Assembly (NCBI GenBank): GCA_018064425.1
Contig: JAGHVF010000011.1
Span: 1-64,000 of the forward strand
Direction: 5' to 3'
Source of the DNA: Candidatus Colinaster equi
GTDB lineage: Bacteria > Bacillota > Clostridia > Lachnospirales > Lachnospiraceae
DNA: 64,000 nt
This document shows, piece after piece, positions 1 to 8,858 of this stretch (its first letter is position 1; each line of letters opens with the position of its first letter). The notes under the pieces were generated by a model, which did not search any database, had not been told where the DNA came from, and saw nothing but the letters and a program-made list of their open reading frames with translations. The position numbers were made by a program, and so were the translations under genes.

Positions 1-472
1 GATTATTACTAATCCCTTTTGTCAGACCGTAGATCGGTAAAAGAACATTAATTAGTGTTGAATATTCACTGACAGAATAAATCTTTGGCTGTGTTAATCT
101 ATATATTTTATCCTTCTTAGATAATACGCCATAGAACACCGCTTCATCTGTGTTTTGCAAATTTTTCTTAACATAGGGAGCATTAAAATAGACAATTTCG
201 CACACGTTTCTTTTTGATGTTCTGATTTTGCAAAAAGTAATTGCCTTTCCCTTTTTAACGGAATATATAGTATCAGCCAAAACATTTGCCCTTATAGCAA
301 CTGCTTTTCCGACCAATTCATCGTCCGGCTCAATCGGATCTTTCATTTCCATAAATCCTTTGGGTAAATCATATATAAGATCCCTAACGGTATTAATATT
401 TAAATGTTTTAATTTGGCTGCCGTTTTTTCGCCAACACCTTCAACCAGGCTCACATTATCTGTTAATTGCAT
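1..472 (-). CDS. recG: ATP-dependent DNA helicase RecG, N-terminal part (cut by window edge)
   Basis: This reading frame is missing from the ORF track because it runs off the window without a stop. About 157 residues are visible, starting with ATG at 472. The start MQLTDNVSLVEGVGEKTAAK and the following TVRDLIYDLPKG resemble the helix-hairpin and wedge/OB region of RecG, and LLPIYGLTKGISN matches the conserved PxYxLTxGL stretch before the helicase motor. RecG remodels stalled replication forks and Holliday junctions in the cytoplasm. The helicase motifs lie outside the window. It follows fakA, the usual order in Firmicutes (rpmB-asp23-fakA-recG), but a strong terminator separates the two, so its expression needs read-through or a promoter I cannot see. 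The start has only a weak AGG upstream. Confidence 0.85.
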   Translation of the reverse strand, partial: MQLTDNVSLVEGVGEKTAAKLKHLNINTVRDLIYDLPKGFMEMKDPIEPDDELVGKAVAIRANVLADTIYSVKKGKAITFCKIRTSKRNVCEIVYFNAPYVKKNLQNTDEAVFYGVLSKKDKIYRLTQPKIYSVSEYSTLINVLLPIYGLTKGISNN

Positions 473-483
473 ATATTATACCT

Positions 484-510
484 AAACAAAAAAGGCCGGC
501 ATAGCCGGCC
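484..510 (-). terminator. Intrinsic terminator after fakA
   Basis: On the minus strand a perfect GC-rich hairpin GGCCGGC-TAT-GCCGGCC is followed by TTTTTTGTTT. It starts a few bases after the fakA stop and ends about 12 bases before the recG start. Confidence 0.9.
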
Positions 511-517
511 TAAAACT

Positions 518-2257
518 CTATTCCGCAGAAATAATATAGTAATATATCGGTTGACCACCATATTGAAGTTCAACATCTAAATCAGAATATTTTTCGCTAA
601 TTAAATCAGAGATTTCATTTGCATGTTCTTCGTCAACATCTTCTCCATAATAGATACTGATAAGTTCCGTATCATCATCTACCATTTCATCAACCATGCT
701 CATAACAGTCTCTTCCATGTCAGGACCTACCGACAGTATTCCCGAATCTCCGATGCCCATGTAATCGCCGGATTTAATCTCTTTATCATCAATAACAGTG
801 TCTCTTACCGCATAAGTTACTTCGCCGGTCTTAACGTTCTTAATCTCTTCTGTCATAGTCGCTTCATTCTCTTTAGCGTCCATATCCGGTACAAATGAAA
901 TCAAGGCAGTAATTCCTTGAGCAACAGTCTTAGTCGGGATAACCACTATATTCTTATCTTCAATAAGATATTGTGCCTGATTAGCTGCAAGAATAATATT
1001 CTTATTATTGGGAAGTACAAAAATTGTTTCCGCATTCACCTTGTTAGCAGCATTTACAATATCCTCCGTACTCGGATTCATTGTCTGTCCACCCGAAATA
1101 ATCATATCCACGCCAAGGCTTGTAAATATCTCATCCAAACCGGTGCCGACAGATACCGCAATAAATCCGAACGGTTTCTTCTCTTCAGGCTCATTAGGCT
1201 CAATCACCTCAGGCACTGCATCGCCTGCAGATGTGATTTTTACAACAGCATTGTCATCAAGTGCTGTTCCATCATCTACACCGGCAGCAGCTTTTTCAGA
1301 TGCCTTAAATATCTTTTCCTGATGTTCAAGGCGCATATTATCAATCTTCATATTGGAAAGTGCACCATACTTAAGCGCTCTCTGTATTGCCATTCCGGGA
1401 TCATTGGTATGAACATGCACTTTAACTATTTCATCATCAGCAACTACAACGATTGAATCACCGATTGATTCAAGAAAAGCTTTAAAATCAAGTTCAGTCT
1501 TAATATTAAAGGTCTTGTTAAGCATAATGATAAACTCGGTACAATAACCGAATTTGATATCATCATCGGTAACCTCGCCTTTATATTCACTAGCCACTTT
1601 TGTAACAGGTGCAGCTGCTTCTATTGTATAGTCAATCTCTTTACCAAGAAAAGCATCATATGCACCCTTAAGGACTTCCATAAGGCCTTGACCGCCCGAA
1701 TCAACAACTCCGGCTTGCTTTAAAACAGGTAACATCTCCGGAGTCTTAGCCAAAGTATCATTACCCGCCTGAATAACTATATCAATAAAAGAACTTAAAT
1801 CATCATGTCCGGCATTATTCAATTCAACCGCTTTATCACACATACCCTTTGCAACGGTAAGAATTGTACCTTCCTTTGGTTTCATTACTGCCTTATATGC
1901 AGATTCCACAGCCTTTTCACAAGCTTCGGTAATAAGAGGTATATCAACCTCCTCATTTTCCTTAAGTACCTTTGTAAATCCTCTAAGCAACTGGGACAAG
2001 ATAACGCCCGAATTACCTCTCGCGCCTCTCAATGAACCGCTTGATACACTCTTAGCCAATGTTGCCATATCATCATCACCAAGAGCAGCCACCTCTCTTG
2101 CCGCTGACATAATTGTCATCGTCATATTGGTACCTGTATCTCCATCTGGTACAGGAAAAACATTCAGCTCATTTATCCATTCTTTTTTAGCTTCAAGATT
2201 CTTAGCACCGGCCAAAAACATCTTCTTAAACAGTGCTGCATTGATTTTATCAGACAT
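518..2257 (-). CDS. fakA: Fatty acid kinase ATP-binding subunit FakA (DAK/DhaL family, YloV)
   Basis: 579 residues, the normal size. FakA uses ATP to phosphorylate fatty acids presented by a FakB (DegV-family) carrier, feeding phospholipid synthesis. The N-terminal DhaL-type kinase domain (about residues 8-200) carries the Mg-ATP motif NVFPVPDGDTGTNM with the aspartates at 38 and 40. A middle domain follows, and the last ~210 residues form the EDD/DegV-like fold (FGFIAVSVGTGL, NPSTEDIVNAANKV) known from the family. The start ATG at 2257 has an AAGGAG site. It lies 18 bases after the asp23-family gene and is probably co-transcribed with it. No FakB partner is visible in the window. The name follows family knowledge; the fatty acid substrate was not tested here. 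Confidence 0.9.
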   Translation of the reverse strand: MSDKINAALFKKMFLAGAKNLEAKKEWINELNVFPVPDGDTGTNMTMTIMSAAREVAALGDDDMATLAKSVSSGSLRGARGNSGVILSQLLRGFTKVLKENEEVDIPLITEACEKAVESAYKAVMKPKEGTILTVAKGMCDKAVELNNAGHDDLSSFIDIVIQAGNDTLAKTPEMLPVLKQAGVVDSGGQGLMEVLKGAYDAFLGKEIDYTIEAAAPVTKVASEYKGEVTDDDIKFGYCTEFIIMLNKTFNIKTELDFKAFLESIGDSIVVVADDEIVKVHVHTNDPGMAIQRALKYGALSNMKIDNMRLEHQEKIFKASEKAAAGVDDGTALDDNAVVKITSAGDAVPEVIEPNEPEEKKPFGFIAVSVGTGLDEIFTSLGVDMIISGGQTMNPSTEDIVNAANKVNAETIFVLPNNKNIILAANQAQYLIEDKNIVVIPTKTVAQGITALISFVPDMDAKENEATMTEEIKNVKTGEVTYAVRDTVIDDKEIKSGDYMGIGDSGILSVGPDMEETVMSMVDEMVDDDTELISIYYGEDVDEEHANEISDLISEKYSDLDVELQYGGQPIYYYIISAE

Positions 2258-2275
2258 CTTAATAACTCTCCTTAA

Positions 2276-2635
2276 TTAATCAATAACTCTTACACCTTCA
2301 ACAAAGATGTTAATCTTATCTACCTCAATACCGGTAAACTCTTCTACTTTATATTTAACGCTGTCTATTAAGTTGTTGGCAACAGCCAAAATGCTGACAC
2401 CATACACTACAATTACATGGAAATCAATAACAAGCTTGTTATCATTAAGTGATACTGCTATTCCTCTTGTCATATTATCCATTTTTAGTAGTTTAACCAA
2501 TCCATCTTTTACATTAATTCCGGCCATACCGACAATACCGAAGCATTCCATAGCAACACTGCCGGCGTATTGACCGATTACTTCCTTGTCTATAGTGATG
2601 TTACCCATATGAGTATCCATTGATGAACTCTTCAT
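2276..2635 (-). CDS. Asp23/Gls24 family envelope stress protein (YloU)
   Basis: 119 residues from ATG at 2635. The ORF track starts 24 codons earlier, but AAGGAGG lies nine bases before this ATG, which makes MKSSSMDTHMGN the better start. The body GNITIDKEVIGQYAGSVAME and the ending NIFVEGVRVID are typical of the Asp23/DUF322 family, and the cytosolic helix-strand pattern fits. In Firmicutes this gene is nearly always next to fakA, as here. Asp23-like proteins associate with the membrane and respond to envelope stress; the exact role of the YloU branch is not established. Confidence 0.9.
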   Translation of the reverse strand: MKSSSMDTHMGNITIDKEVIGQYAGSVAMECFGIVGMAGINVKDGLVKLLKMDNMTRGIAVSLNDNKLVIDFHVIVVYGVSILAVANNLIDSVKYKVEEFTGIEVDKINIFVEGVRVID

Positions 2636-2705
2636 ATACACCATCCTCCTTATCAAGTTAACAAAAGCAATCCTTGATATTATACTATCATAAGCAAGAA
2701 AAGAC

Positions 2706-2739
2706 AATAAAAAACCTCATCCTAATTAAAGGATGAGGT
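2706..2739 (-). terminator. Intrinsic terminator after rpmB
   Basis: Minus-strand hairpin ACCTCATCC / GGATGAGGT with an eight-base loop, followed by TTTTTTATTG. It sits 16 bases after the rpmB stop and closes the rpmB transcript; the asp23-fakA pair is then reached by read-through or a promoter inside this stretch. Confidence 0.88.
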
Positions 2740-2754
2740 CTGTAAATCTAATAA

Positions 2755-2940
2755 TTACGCTCTTTCTACTCTGCCAGACTTAAGACATGTAGTACAAACG
2801 TGCATTCTCTTGGCACCACCGTTAACCTTGCACTTTACGCTTCTAACGTTAGAATTCCAAATATGATTAGATCTTCTATGAGAATGGCTGACGTTATTTC
2901 CGAAATGAACGCCCTTACCGCAGATATCACACTTTGCCAT
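2755..2940 (-). CDS. rpmB: Ribosomal protein bL28
   Basis: 61 residues from ATG at 2940, preceded by GAGGAGGTGTTAAT; the ORF track extends 13 codons too far. The sequence MAKCDICGKGVHFGNNVSHS and the later VCTTCLKSGRV carry two CxxC pairs, so this is the zinc-binding (C+) form of L28. Basic small protein of the large ribosomal subunit. It has its own near-consensus promoter immediately upstream. Confidence 0.97.
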   Translation of the reverse strand: MAKCDICGKGVHFGNNVSHSHRRSNHIWNSNVRSVKCKVNGGAKRMHVCTTCLKSGRVERA

Positions 2941-2988
2941 ATTAACACCTCCTCGAATGTATTCGTCTTTTTGACTCACAACATTGTT

Positions 2989-3017
2989 ATATTATCAAAG
3001 AAAGAATCTAAATGCAA
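2989..3017 (-). promoter_or_regulatory. SigA-type promoter of rpmB
   Basis: Minus strand -35 TTGCAT (3012-3017), 17-base spacer, -10 TAATAT (2989-2994), 49 bases ahead of the rpmB start. It also marks the end of the surface-protein operon, for which no separate terminator is obvious. Confidence 0.75.
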
Positions 3018-3057
3018 GCACTTTTTATGTAAATTTGCATTTTTTCTTATAGTGAAA

Positions 3058-6000
3058 TCAGGCTCCAAATTCAATAATATAATATGTCTTCGTTTTAGGT
3101 ACAAAATCATATCCATTATCAGGGAATTCCAACTTGTTAAACACTTTTATTCCTACCGATTTGTATTTTGCATTTTGTATATTATCTTTTTGAACCTCAC
3201 AGCTTAAAATGACATCTAACACATCACCAATGTCATCGGATGAACATACCACCATATTTTCAGCCATCATAGTATTACGTTCAACCGAAGACCATTCTTC
3301 GCCGCAAGGTCTGTTATGACTGTATAAATATGCAATCTCATATGCTCTTACGCCTGCCGCATCCGACAATTTACTATCCACTGCAAGCGGCAATGCGTTA
3401 TTGTCAATTCTATATTCATTGACAGCATCAAGAAGTTCATTAGCCTTTGCCGTATCATAATAGCCTCTGACAATTGCACTGCGGCCTTCTCCGATATTAA
3501 CCTCATATTTATCATGTGCATGTATAACTACTCTATCCTTAATACATCCACATGTTGAGCAAACAAAGTCAACTTCGCCATCTTCTGTCGGGGTAGCCTC
3601 CTTAGCAACTTCCTGTGTTACTGAATATTCGCAATGAGCACACGTCTCAAGCTCTTCTTTGTCCAAGACAGTATTGCATACAAGACAAATCTTTGTTTTA
3701 TATTTACCGGATTCTATGTAATATACTGCATTATCATGCTCACAACCTGTCAGTTTGTCTATCTTCTCATTCTTATCATATGAGCAGAAACGACAAAGCT
3801 CTCTCTTTGTGCCTTCTTCCTTATAGGTTGCAGGTTTAATGACATATTGTCCTACGCCTGATATTCCATTGCAATCAACATGATTATTCGGATTAAATAC
3901 GGCCGCACGATCTGTAGATTCAATAAAATACAATTCTCGTCCGCTTAATTCATCTTTCTTTTTAGTTGTAGAATAAAAATGACAATTGCTTGCTGTTCCT
4001 TCGCCCTCTACAACCTTAAAATCATATTCTGTTTCCGGATCAATTGTTTCTATATCTGTTGCATCACAATCTCTGCAGACAAACTTAAAATATCCTTCCG
4101 CGTCAGATGTTGCAGGAACATATTCATCTACAACCCAGCTATGATCATGATTCGAAAGTGGTTCAATATCTTCAACATCACCCAACAGTTCAGCACATAC
4201 CAAACAATACTTTTGCTTTGTTCCACCCTCTGTCTCTGTAGGTATCTTTGTCACAACATAATCAGTACTTTCAGTATGTTCTATTTTGTCAATTGACTCA
4301 GTAATATATTCACCACATTCACAATAGCAACGTTTCTGTCCTTCTTCAAAACATGTCGCCGGCTTAACAACTTCCGAATGATTGTTGTAATCATGAGACA
4401 ATCTCGCCACTACATCCGAACGCGTTTCATAACCGCAATAACAGGTATTAAGCGTATAACCTTCTGACGAATGAGTAGGCGCAACAATTTTACTTGTAAA
4501 TCTATGTCCTGTTGCTTCAATATCAGCTTCTTCACGTTTGCCGCATTTCTTACATACATTTATACAATGTCCTTTTTCCGTACATGTAGGATCTGATACA
4601 ATCGTCTTGGTCCAAACATGCTCATGCGGTGCCGGATTACCTCCGAATACACTAATATCACAAACAGCAGTTATACCATTAGCTGTGGCCGTAATTGTAC
4701 AACCACCATTAGCCATTGCTGTAACAACACCCGATACGGACACTGTAGCAACGCTTTCATTATTTGATTCCCAACTAACCGCACTATTTACACCGACAAC
4801 TTTAGCCGTAAGTGATGCCTTCTTTGAAGTCGCATTTGCCAAATCAAAATCAAGAGTTGTCCTATTAAGTGTTATGGTATTATTTATTACCGTCACCTTA
4901 CATGTAGCACTCACGCCATTCACGGAAGCAACAATATTACAATTACCGGCTCCGCACGCTACGACATTACCATCATCATCAACTTCGGCAATCTTTGAAT
5001 TGGAAGTTGTCCAAATAATAGGTGTGCCATCTTCAACTGTACCACTAATGCTCTGAACCGTGATTTTATCATTCATATTTGTTCCGGCAGCATTCAGCTT
5101 AAGCGCAGTTTTGTCCAAAACAACTTTATTTTGTGTAACTTCCACATCGCACACTGCAGACACCCCGTTGGCCATGGCAGTTACTCTTGCTGTTCCTTCT
5201 TTAATAGCTGTTACAGTACCTTTGGAATCAACTTTTACAACTGTGGTATCACTACTGCTCCAAGTCACTTTTTCCTCATGTCCGCTAACGGTAGCTACCA
5301 ATTTATATGTCTTCTGTGTCTTGCTGTTTGCTACTAATAAAACATTATTCTTATTAAGCGAAATGGTTGGAGTATCCATAGATGTTTCGTCAACATGAAC
5401 ATTAACACACTTTTCCAATCCATTAATCGTCACCTTAATAATACAATCGCCAATTCCTTTTGCAGTTACAAGTCCGCTATTTGAAACACTTGCAACCTTT
5501 GCATTGGTTGTAGCCCATTTAGTAGCGTTATTCACTCCGACAATATCCGTAACAGAAAGTTGACCTGTGTGACAATAGTAATCCTTTGTAAGTATAAGAG
5601 TATCTGTATTAATATTAAAATTCGTCTCATATACATCTACAGTACAGCTTGCAGGTATATCATTTGCTTCAGCCGTTACTGTAGCCGTTCCCGGAGCTAC
5701 AGCTACAAGTTTTCCGTTTTGTACCGATACAACATCCGGATTATCCGATTCCCAAATTACTCCCTTCGCATTACCAACAACAGTTGCTTTCAATGTGCTC
5801 GTATTTCCAACATTTGTGCCATAATATAATGTCACGTTTTCAGTATTCAATGCAGTTACCGGTCTGTTCACAATAACTGTACAAACATCTTTTACGCCAC
5901 TTGAAGATGCTGTAATCTTCGCTTTACCGTGACCTACAAAGCAAACTCGTCCCTCATTATCAACCGTTACAACTTTTTTATCTGAAGATGTCCATACAAT

Positions 6001-8838
6001 ATCCGATGATAATCCCGTGGCATGAGCGGTAATCTGATATCCGTCCGGATAATCATATGCATAAACGCTCAATTCATTTTCTTCCAATGCAAGGCTTGTT
6101 GTCGTTACATTAACTTTACACTTGCATGACAATCCGTTTGCAGTTGCATAAACATAACATGTACCGGTACTAATACCCGTGACTTTGCCGTTCTTATCCA
6201 CCTTGGCAACTTCTGTATCATCCGATTCCCAAATTACTTTACTACTGCTACCTACAACCGTTGCTTTAAGATTATAATAGTAATCCAATCCCTTGGTACT
6301 CGTATTAAGATTAATCTCTTCCTTATCTAATGCAATGGATGTCTCTTTAACATAAACAGGTATAGTTGTACTTAATCCATTACACGTAGCTGTTATAACA
6401 ACTTCACCAACATTTTGTGAATGAACATTGCAAACACTCGGTTTCTTACTATCAGCACTTACAATGGCAACAGAAGTATCCGATGATGACCATTTCACAT
6501 CCTTTTGCGCTCCTACAACATTGGCAGTAATTGTACACTCCGATGTTGCTGTGCCGCCGTAATATATTGTTTTTGGTTTATCTTTTATTACAAGGCTATT
6601 ATTCAATACCGTTACAGGGCATGTCGCTTTAACGCCGTTCAAGCAGGCTGTAATTGTTGTTTTTCCGGCCTTTAATGCACAAACTACACCTTCATCATTA
6701 ACGGATGCAATTTTAGGATTGGATGATAAATAAGTTACACCTGTTCCCGGTTCTCCTCCTATTGTAGGATTAAACATATATGACGTACCGTCATCATGTA
6801 GATTAAGTGTCAATTGCTTAACATCAAGATTAAGTGTATTATTTGTGACTATAATACGCACCGTATCTTGATAGTTCTTATCCTTAGAAGGTACATCTTC
6901 GTTGGCATAAGCCACCACAGTTGCAGTATAACTGCCTATTGGTAATTTGCTTGATGTCATACGCACATTACCGTTACTATCAACTTTTATAAGGTTGCCC
7001 GGATCATTATCTACTCTCCACTTCACCTTGTTTGAAGGTCCTTTTGCTATTGCAGATAATTTGCATGCCTTAACAGCCTTATTAAATATGACAGTTTTAA
7101 CAGAATTGTTTTCATCTAACGGAAGCATAATCTTACTGTCATAATTTATTGAAGTTTTAGGTTTGGTATTTCTCTTGCTTTCATCAGATGAATTAGCTAT
7201 TGATGCAATAACATTAACATGACATTGAGTCACCACATCATTTGCCGACAATATAATATTACATTCACCTGTCTTTCTTGCAGTAACAAGACCATTTTTA
7301 TCAACAGTTGCAATCTTTGTATCAGACGATTTCCATGTGTGTTTATCACTCGGACCAACAATATATGCCATCAATTGCCTTGTTTTTTCATAATAATCCT
7401 GTGTTAATTCAATATCGGACAGAGTAATATTTATTCCACTCTCATTCTTTATATATGGATCACGTATTGATACAGTTGGAGATTTGTATACAGTAACATA
7501 ACACTTTTTATAATAGTTCTTGTTTATTTCATCAGGGAAATATTCTCCTGTAGCTTGCATCCGACTTATCTGTTCTTCCGTAACCAATCCCGGAATATAT
7601 GCATATACATAGCAAAAACCGGACTCAATACCTGTTATCTTTCCGGAAAACTTATCAATATCCGCTATTTTTACATCTTTATTACCAACGCCCTCCTGTG
7701 TTTTTTTACCCGGAGCAGCAATAAAATTGGCTTCCTTAATATCACCGACCAAGCTCGCTTTTAATGATACGGAATACTTCGTGAATACATCTACTTTTTC
7801 CTTATCAATACTTATAGTCGGCTTATTAACTTTAAACTTATGCGAAACGGTAAGACCGTTAGCTTTTGCTGTGATAGTTGTACTTCCGCCTGTTAAGAAC
7901 GTAATTTTACCGTTACTGTCAATAGATGCAACTTTTGGATTAGAACTGGTAAATACAATTTTCTCTGTAAGTCCCGAACATACAGGTACAATCGTATAAG
8001 TAGGCATCTCATACGGATTTACCGGCTTATTGATTATATCTATCGGAAATTTCAATGTTGTTGTTGTAACATTTACAATACACGTATCAAGAATACCGTT
8101 ACAGGTTGCTGTAATGATTGACTGACCGGTCTTTTTACCTGTTACTTTACCGGTCTTATCTACTGTCGCAACAGTCGGATCGGAACTTTTCCAAACAATT
8201 GTCTTAGATGCACCTGTTACGCTACAGTTCAACTTGATACTGTTACCGTTTCCTTTTGTAACAATATTTGCCTTTGCTCTATCCAAAACAGTTGTAACAT
8301 CTACAACGGTAACCTTGCATGTTATATTAACACCATTAGCACTTGCCGTTATTTCTGCCGTACCTTCTCCGACAGATGTAACACGTCCCACTTCGGACAC
8401 CACCGCTACTTCGGCATTACTTGTTTCCCACAAGACATTGGTTCGTGCACCTTTTACATTAGCGCGCAATTGAACATTATCAACACAATTTCCGCCAATA
8501 TATATAAGCGACGAGGTCTTATTAAGCTTAATTGTCGGCGCATATACAGTCACACGATAGTAATATGAATGGCTGCTTGCTCTTGCAATAACAAAAACAC
8601 TACCACTCTTATTTGCCGTAATGATACCGTTTTCATCAACCGATGCAATAAGAGGATTCTTTGTCGAAAATTCAAGGTCGCTATTATCGACGCCATCAAT
8701 TGCAATCGTATATGTTTCTCCAACATTCATTTTCACAAAAGAAGTATCAAGAATAGATGCCTCGGCAGATACTCTCGGTATCGCCAACGCACATGCAAAT
8801 ACAATCAATAATGCAATCGTTTTAAGAATTTTCTTCAT
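3058..8838 (-). CDS. Giant secreted protein: ~16 Ig-like (BIG2) repeats, Cys-rich repeats and a CAP domain
   Basis: 1,926 residues with an N-terminal signal peptide (MKKILKTIALLIVFACALAI). From about residue 30 to 1,410 there are roughly 16 bacterial Ig-like BIG2 repeats of 75-110 residues, each with the pattern V.WxSSDxxVAxVDxxGxVT..xxGxxxITAxxNG. From ~1,415 to ~1,780 come six or seven short repeats with CxxC knuckles and PTCTEKG / ATCFEEG turns, which look like small metal- or disulfide-stabilised beta units. The last ~130 residues form a CAP/SCP-like domain (NELLDAVNEYRIDNNALPL, YSHNRP, AENMVV). The usual second catalytic histidine of CAP proteins is not seen (EVQKDNIQ in its place). There is no C-terminal membrane anchor, so retention at the wall would need binding through the repeats. 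It is the third gene of the surface operon, 20 bases after the LRR gene, with TGAGG as ribosome site. Function unknown; adhesion or wall structure is inference. Confidence 0.85.
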   Translation of the reverse strand: MKKILKTIALLIVFACALAIPRVSAEASILDTSFVKMNVGETYTIAIDGVDNSDLEFSTKNPLIASVDENGIITANKSGSVFVIARASSHSYYYRVTVYAPTIKLNKTSSLIYIGGNCVDNVQLRANVKGARTNVLWETSNAEVAVVSEVGRVTSVGEGTAEITASANGVNITCKVTVVDVTTVLDRAKANIVTKGNGNSIKLNCSVTGASKTIVWKSSDPTVATVDKTGKVTGKKTGQSIITATCNGILDTCIVNVTTTTLKFPIDIINKPVNPYEMPTYTIVPVCSGLTEKIVFTSSNPKVASIDSNGKITFLTGGSTTITAKANGLTVSHKFKVNKPTISIDKEKVDVFTKYSVSLKASLVGDIKEANFIAAPGKKTQEGVGNKDVKIADIDKFSGKITGIESGFCYVYAYIPGLVTEEQISRMQATGEYFPDEINKNYYKKCYVTVYKSPTVSIRDPYIKNESGINITLSDIELTQDYYEKTRQLMAYIVGPSDKHTWKSSDTKIATVDKNGLVTARKTGECNIILSANDVVTQCHVNVIASIANSSDESKRNTKPKTSINYDSKIMLPLDENNSVKTVIFNKAVKACKLSAIAKGPSNKVKWRVDNDPGNLIKVDSNGNVRMTSSKLPIGSYTATVVAYANEDVPSKDKNYQDTVRIIVTNNTLNLDVKQLTLNLHDDGTSYMFNPTIGGEPGTGVTYLSSNPKIASVNDEGVVCALKAGKTTITACLNGVKATCPVTVLNNSLVIKDKPKTIYYGGTATSECTITANVVGAQKDVKWSSSDTSVAIVSADSKKPSVCNVHSQNVGEVVITATCNGLSTTIPVYVKETSIALDKEEINLNTSTKGLDYYYNLKATVVGSSSKVIWESDDTEVAKVDKNGKVTGISTGTCYVYATANGLSCKCKVNVTTTSLALEENELSVYAYDYPDGYQITAHATGLSSDIVWTSSDKKVVTVDNEGRVCFVGHGKAKITASSSGVKDVCTVIVNRPVTALNTENVTLYYGTNVGNTSTLKATVVGNAKGVIWESDNPDVVSVQNGKLVAVAPGTATVTAEANDIPASCTVDVYETNFNINTDTLILTKDYYCHTGQLSVTDIVGVNNATKWATTNAKVASVSNSGLVTAKGIGDCIIKVTINGLEKCVNVHVDETSMDTPTISLNKNNVLLVANSKTQKTYKLVATVSGHEEKVTWSSSDTTVVKVDSKGTVTAIKEGTARVTAMANGVSAVCDVEVTQNKVVLDKTALKLNAAGTNMNDKITVQSISGTVEDGTPIIWTTSNSKIAEVDDDGNVVACGAGNCNIVASVNGVSATCKVTVINNTITLNRTTLDFDLANATSKKASLTAKVVGVNSAVSWESNNESVATVSVSGVVTAMANGGCTITATANGITAVCDISVFGGNPAPHEHVWTKTIVSDPTCTEKGHCINVCKKCGKREEADIEATGHRFTSKIVAPTHSSEGYTLNTCYCGYETRSDVVARLSHDYNNHSEVVKPATCFEEGQKRCYCECGEYITESIDKIEHTESTDYVVTKIPTETEGGTKQKYCLVCAELLGDVEDIEPLSNHDHSWVVDEYVPATSDAEGYFKFVCRDCDATDIETIDPETEYDFKVVEGEGTASNCHFYSTTKKKDELSGRELYFIESTDRAAVFNPNNHVDCNGISGVGQYVIKPATYKEEGTKRELCRFCSYDKNEKIDKLTGCEHDNAVYYIESGKYKTKICLVCNTVLDKEELETCAHCEYSVTQEVAKEATPTEDGEVDFVCSTCGCIKDRVVIHAHDKYEVNIGEGRSAIVRGYYDTAKANELLDAVNEYRIDNNALPLAVDSKLSDAAGVRAYEIAYLYSHNRPCGEEWSSVERNTMMAENMVVCSSDDIGDVLDVILSCEVQKDNIQNAKYKSVGIKVFNKLEFPDNGYDFVPKTKTYYIIEFGA

Positions 8839-8858
8839 AAAAATACCTCATAATGCGA

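Noticed and set aside
94-485. Track ORFs at 94-285 and 228-485
   Set aside because: Both overlap the recG fragment in other frames; only the open minus frame to 472 gives a RecG-like protein.
2707-3057. Terminator between the Ig-repeat gene and rpmB
   Set aside because: ATGCAA/TTGCAT near 3012-3040 can pair weakly, but has no stable stem or U-run; I list only the rpmB promoter there.
4538-5398. Long plus-strand ORFs opposite the Ig-repeat gene (172 and 112 residues)
   Set aside because: Their repetitive Thr/Ala/Pro composition mirrors the BIG2 repeats on the other strand; no ribosome site or promoter.
3058-8473. CRISPR-like or DNA-level tandem repeat in the Ig gene
   Set aside because: The repeats are protein-level and diverged; there are no identical direct repeats with uniform spacers.
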